Origin: Spongospora subterranea f. sp. subterranea
Lineage: Eukaryota; Endomyxa: Phytomyxea; Phytomyxea; Plasmodiophorida
Length of the DNA stretch: 57,712 nt
Direction: 5' to 3'
Assembly: GCA_049724395.1 (NCBI GenBank)
Contig: JAUGWO010000022.1
Span: 1-57,712 of the forward strand
Shown: positions 55,088-57,712 of the stretch, one piece after another
Layout of the letters: every line of letters starts with the position of its first letter
How positions within the stretch are numbered: position 1 is the first letter of the stretch
Program-made: the position numbers and the translations under genes
Notes under the pieces: generated by a model
The model's database searches: none
What the model saw: the letters and a program-made list of their open reading frames with translations, nothing else
What the model was told of the DNA's origin: nothing

Positions 55088-57364
55088 ACAGGCCCTTTGC
55101 ACGAAAGACAATGAATGCACCGATTGATGAACCGAATGACATCCGCCTTGAGATCCTGCCAGAAAAAATACTTTGACCGGACGGAAAGCGAATGTAACGA
55201 TTGCGAAGAGAGAATCGTTTTCTGGTCCGGACACACGAAGTCATCAGCGTAGAGAATGGCTTGCGCAGCTGTGGCCATTGTGACGCGGCGGCTGGCGACA
55301 GCAGTATGCGACGTAGACGCCCATCGAGTCAGTTGATCCGCCCACACGTTATCGGATCCAGAAATATAGTGAATGGTGCAGTTTGGAACTGATCCGAAGA
55401 GACCAACGAGAAAGACGATCGAGGCTGGCCCCCTTGGAAACGCCTTGTGAGATTGGATCAAAAATATAAACAATGTTTCGATGATCGGTGAGCAAGTGGA
55501 ATCCGCGATCCCGAGTCAAGTGGTAATCAAGTTTCGAGACGCCTTCAACGATGGCAAAGGCTTCCTTTTCCACTGTGGGCCAACGAACTTGCGAGCCTTT
55601 AAAAATGGCACTGAGGAAGGCAAGAGGTTCATGGTCGCGTTCATGAATGGGAAGTGAGTCTTGATCCGGATGAGTCTGCGTGACAACAACGGCCCAGGCT
55701 TTATCGCTCGCGTCACTAAAAAAATTAACAGTGAAATCTGATCGTAAATGAGCGAGCTGAACAATATTCTGTAACGCGGAACGGATATTCGCCCAGCACT
55801 CCGAGTGCTGCTCAGTCCAAAGATGACCAAGAGAAATTTTTGCCGCCTCCCGAGAGGTACGTCGTGAGGTAAGCGACAAACATGACTGCAGTAAAACTTG
55901 GAGCGGCTCGACCAAAGCACTGAATTGGACCATGCTTGATCGGAGCCAATTGATGGAACAAAGAAACTGGAGTAAATCGGATGCAGTGGATGGCAGCGGA
56001 AGATCCAAGATGCCGGCAATGCGAGCTGGGTCATGACGAACGCCTTTCGCCGAATACAACTTGCCGCAAAACGTGTTTCGGAGCGAAACAACTTGACCTT
56101 CGAAATGGCAAATTTAACTCGGTGGATGCGCGCCTTGAGGAACACTTCGCGAAGCAGTACGAAATGTTGCGGTATATCTGGGGAATGGGCCAGAATGTCG
56201 TCAATGTTGATTTCTGCACCAATGATCGCACCGAAGACATAATGCATGCTGGCACCAAACCAAGCAGTACCGTTGACCGAGTCTTGCAATGAACGAGTAG
56301 AAGAAAAAACTCCATGAGGCAACATAACGGAAAAAATAGCATGGGCCGAAGGATGTAAAGGTATCTGCCAATATCCATTATCGGCATCCAGTGATGAGAA
56401 AAGTCGGGAATATACAGTCGGGAAGATATCGATTCAATATCAAAACAAGGCCATTGATACGGCTTGGTGACAGCATTGATTCGACGTAAATCAACAGTCA
56501 GACGAAACTTGCCGGGCTGAGAAGGCTTAGGGGTAGCCGAAGCGCGAGAGGCAAATGCAGAAGACGGATTGGGGTACAAGCACCCATACTTCTCCAATGT
56601 GGCTGTAGTGTCAACAAGGAATTTACGTGCTAATGGTGAGTACCGACCAGAAGGGCATCGGAGTGAAGACGTCCCTGGCAGCAACTCGACAGTCATAGGT
56701 GGAACATCCATAGGAGGGTCCTCTCCTAAACCAATGCGGAAGATATCCGAGAACTCAGTAAGCAATGATGACAACTGTGACTTATCTTGCATAGAGAGCA
56801 GATCCGCGTTGCAAACCACAGCGTCGATGGCGGCCTGAATATCATCCGGAGGCTCACAGCCGGGATCCAAAATATCGGGATCTGAATTGGAATCGGAAGC
56901 ATTATCCACTGGGGACCAATCGGCGAGGGAACCGGTACGACGAAGACTGCCGGCTGACAAGGCATCGACGCAAGAGACATCGAACTCTGTGTTACCCTTC
57001 GACATCTTGTCGAACATTGATTCCACATTCAAACCAATAAAATCCAACACTGCCTTGCTGATCAGCGTTTCGGCCAAAGGGGTAGCTACGACACGAAACG
57101 TCAAGGAATGGAGAATAATCTTTCCGCTGGTCGTTGAAAAGGTGACTGATGGTAGAGTGACGACACTTTCGACCTTGACAGGGAACTTCCGCGACCCAAA
57201 AAAAACAGGCAAAACAGCTTTTCTTCAAGGCATGATGAGGGATTTCGAGTTGTTGAAGACGGTGCAGCACGTCCGAAGATATGATACAAACATCTGAACC
57301 TGTATCCAAACAGTACGGTATCGAGAAGCCTGGTGAGAAGATAGCCAAAGCAGAAGACGAAGGG
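55088..57364 (-). mobile_element. Ty3/gypsy fossil: protease, RT, RNase H, integrase start
   Basis: Minus strand, right to left from the LTR: aspartic protease (YCLDTGSDVCIISSDV, near 57310), a linker, reverse transcriptase lead-in (PGKFRLTVDLRRINAVTKPY), the RT end (GVRHDPARIAGILDLPLP), RNase H (RWPTVEKEAFAIVEG and HLLTDHRNIVYIFDP) and the start of the integrase zinc region. Gag is not evident between LTR and protease. A broken element with a few breaks, very close in sequence to 46570-47890. Confidence 0.82.
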
Positions 57365-57616
57365 TGTGCCAACTTGCCGTGTAAGTTGAGTTCAGACTTC
57401 TATCGCTTTTGTCAATCAATCAATTCTGTATCCTTCTTCCTTCTCCTCCGGGAGACCTCTCGCAGGTTCCGCAGTCCGTGACGCATCTCTTCCAGTGACG
57501 CGGCCTTTGCTTCAGTCATGATCCTGCCTTCTTACTGGTGGTCACGCCGTCTTCTTAATTATTGCCTTCTGCAGGGTATGTGCATTCGTTAGTCATGTGA
57601 ATACATAATTGATACA
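57365..57616 (-). repeat. gypsy LTR, second copy
   Basis: 252 bp, near-identical to 51207-51462. It directly precedes (in element orientation) the protease region. Confidence 0.8.
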
Positions 57617-57712
57617 TTCCCCTGCTTCAAAATTTGACTTCTGTTGTAACCGCTTCTGTACAAAAGTTGTACCTTCTGATAGTTGACTTCGGAATATCGC
57701 ATCAAAAAACCC
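57617..57712 (-). mobile_element. 3' end of another copy of the same gypsy element
   Basis: The last 96 bp match 51463-51558, the sequence lying just before the 3' LTR of the same family. So the window ends inside a further, tandem copy of the element. Confidence 0.75.

Overview
This is a repeat-choked stretch of nuclear DNA from a eukaryote, probably a protist or early-diverging lineage. The few host genes carry short GT-AG introns of about 44-110 nt, with no bacterial-style operons. The species cannot be named from the window. One clue is that the argininosuccinate synthase matches the plant/bacterial form of the enzyme rather than the animal/fungal form.

Host-like genes: (1) 3.69-5.51 kb, a fragmented-looking ankyrin-repeat gene in which nine consecutive predicted exons (27-105 nt) are all multiples of three and all bounded by phase-2 introns, with three phase-consistent exons of unknown function just downstream (5.73-6.18 kb); (2) 10.0-11.58 kb, a five- or six-exon argininosuccinate synthase, preceded by a roughly 93-bp tandem repeat; (3) 12.26-14.62 kb, an adenosine-deaminase/ADGF-like enzyme, part of which is duplicated at 16.04-16.59 kb; (4) 15.04-15.81 kb, an unrecognised coiled-coil membrane protein; (5) 41.23-42.41 kb, a three-exon PQ-loop membrane protein.

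The rest is mobile DNA in layers. Two mariner relics lie at 0.1-0.7 and 17.4-18.4 kb, the second between inverted copia LTRs. Ty3/gypsy fossils lie at 20.1-23.2, 36.2-38.5, 46.6-50.3 and 51.2-57.7 kb. A hAT element with an uninterrupted 642-codon transposase lies at 23.68-26.06 kb, with arrays of a GGTTAACC palindrome at its ends. Two head-to-tail copies of one LINE (27.1-35.0 kb) have CCCTAAAA telomere-like repeats at their 3' junctions. A 3.66-kb DNA transposon (42.86-46.51 kb) has matched subterminal repeats, with a small palindromic relative next to it. A pair of miniature LTR elements (47.9-48.8 kb) is nested in gypsy DNA. Two Penelope-like copies (6.6-8.2 and 51.9-55.1 kb) lie in opposite orientations, the second framed by a 56-bp direct repeat of its gypsy target.

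The most interesting signals are the same-phase microexon array, the LINE/telomere-repeat tandem, the roughly 1.1-kb-armed inverted duplication at 35.7-39.0 kb, and the Penelope-like element with its long target duplication and conserved small downstream frame. Together, Penelope-like elements and LINEs abutting telomere-like repeats suggest a subtelomeric or otherwise heterochromatic location. That is an inference. Exon boundaries are read by eye, and family assignments come from motif recognition, not searches.
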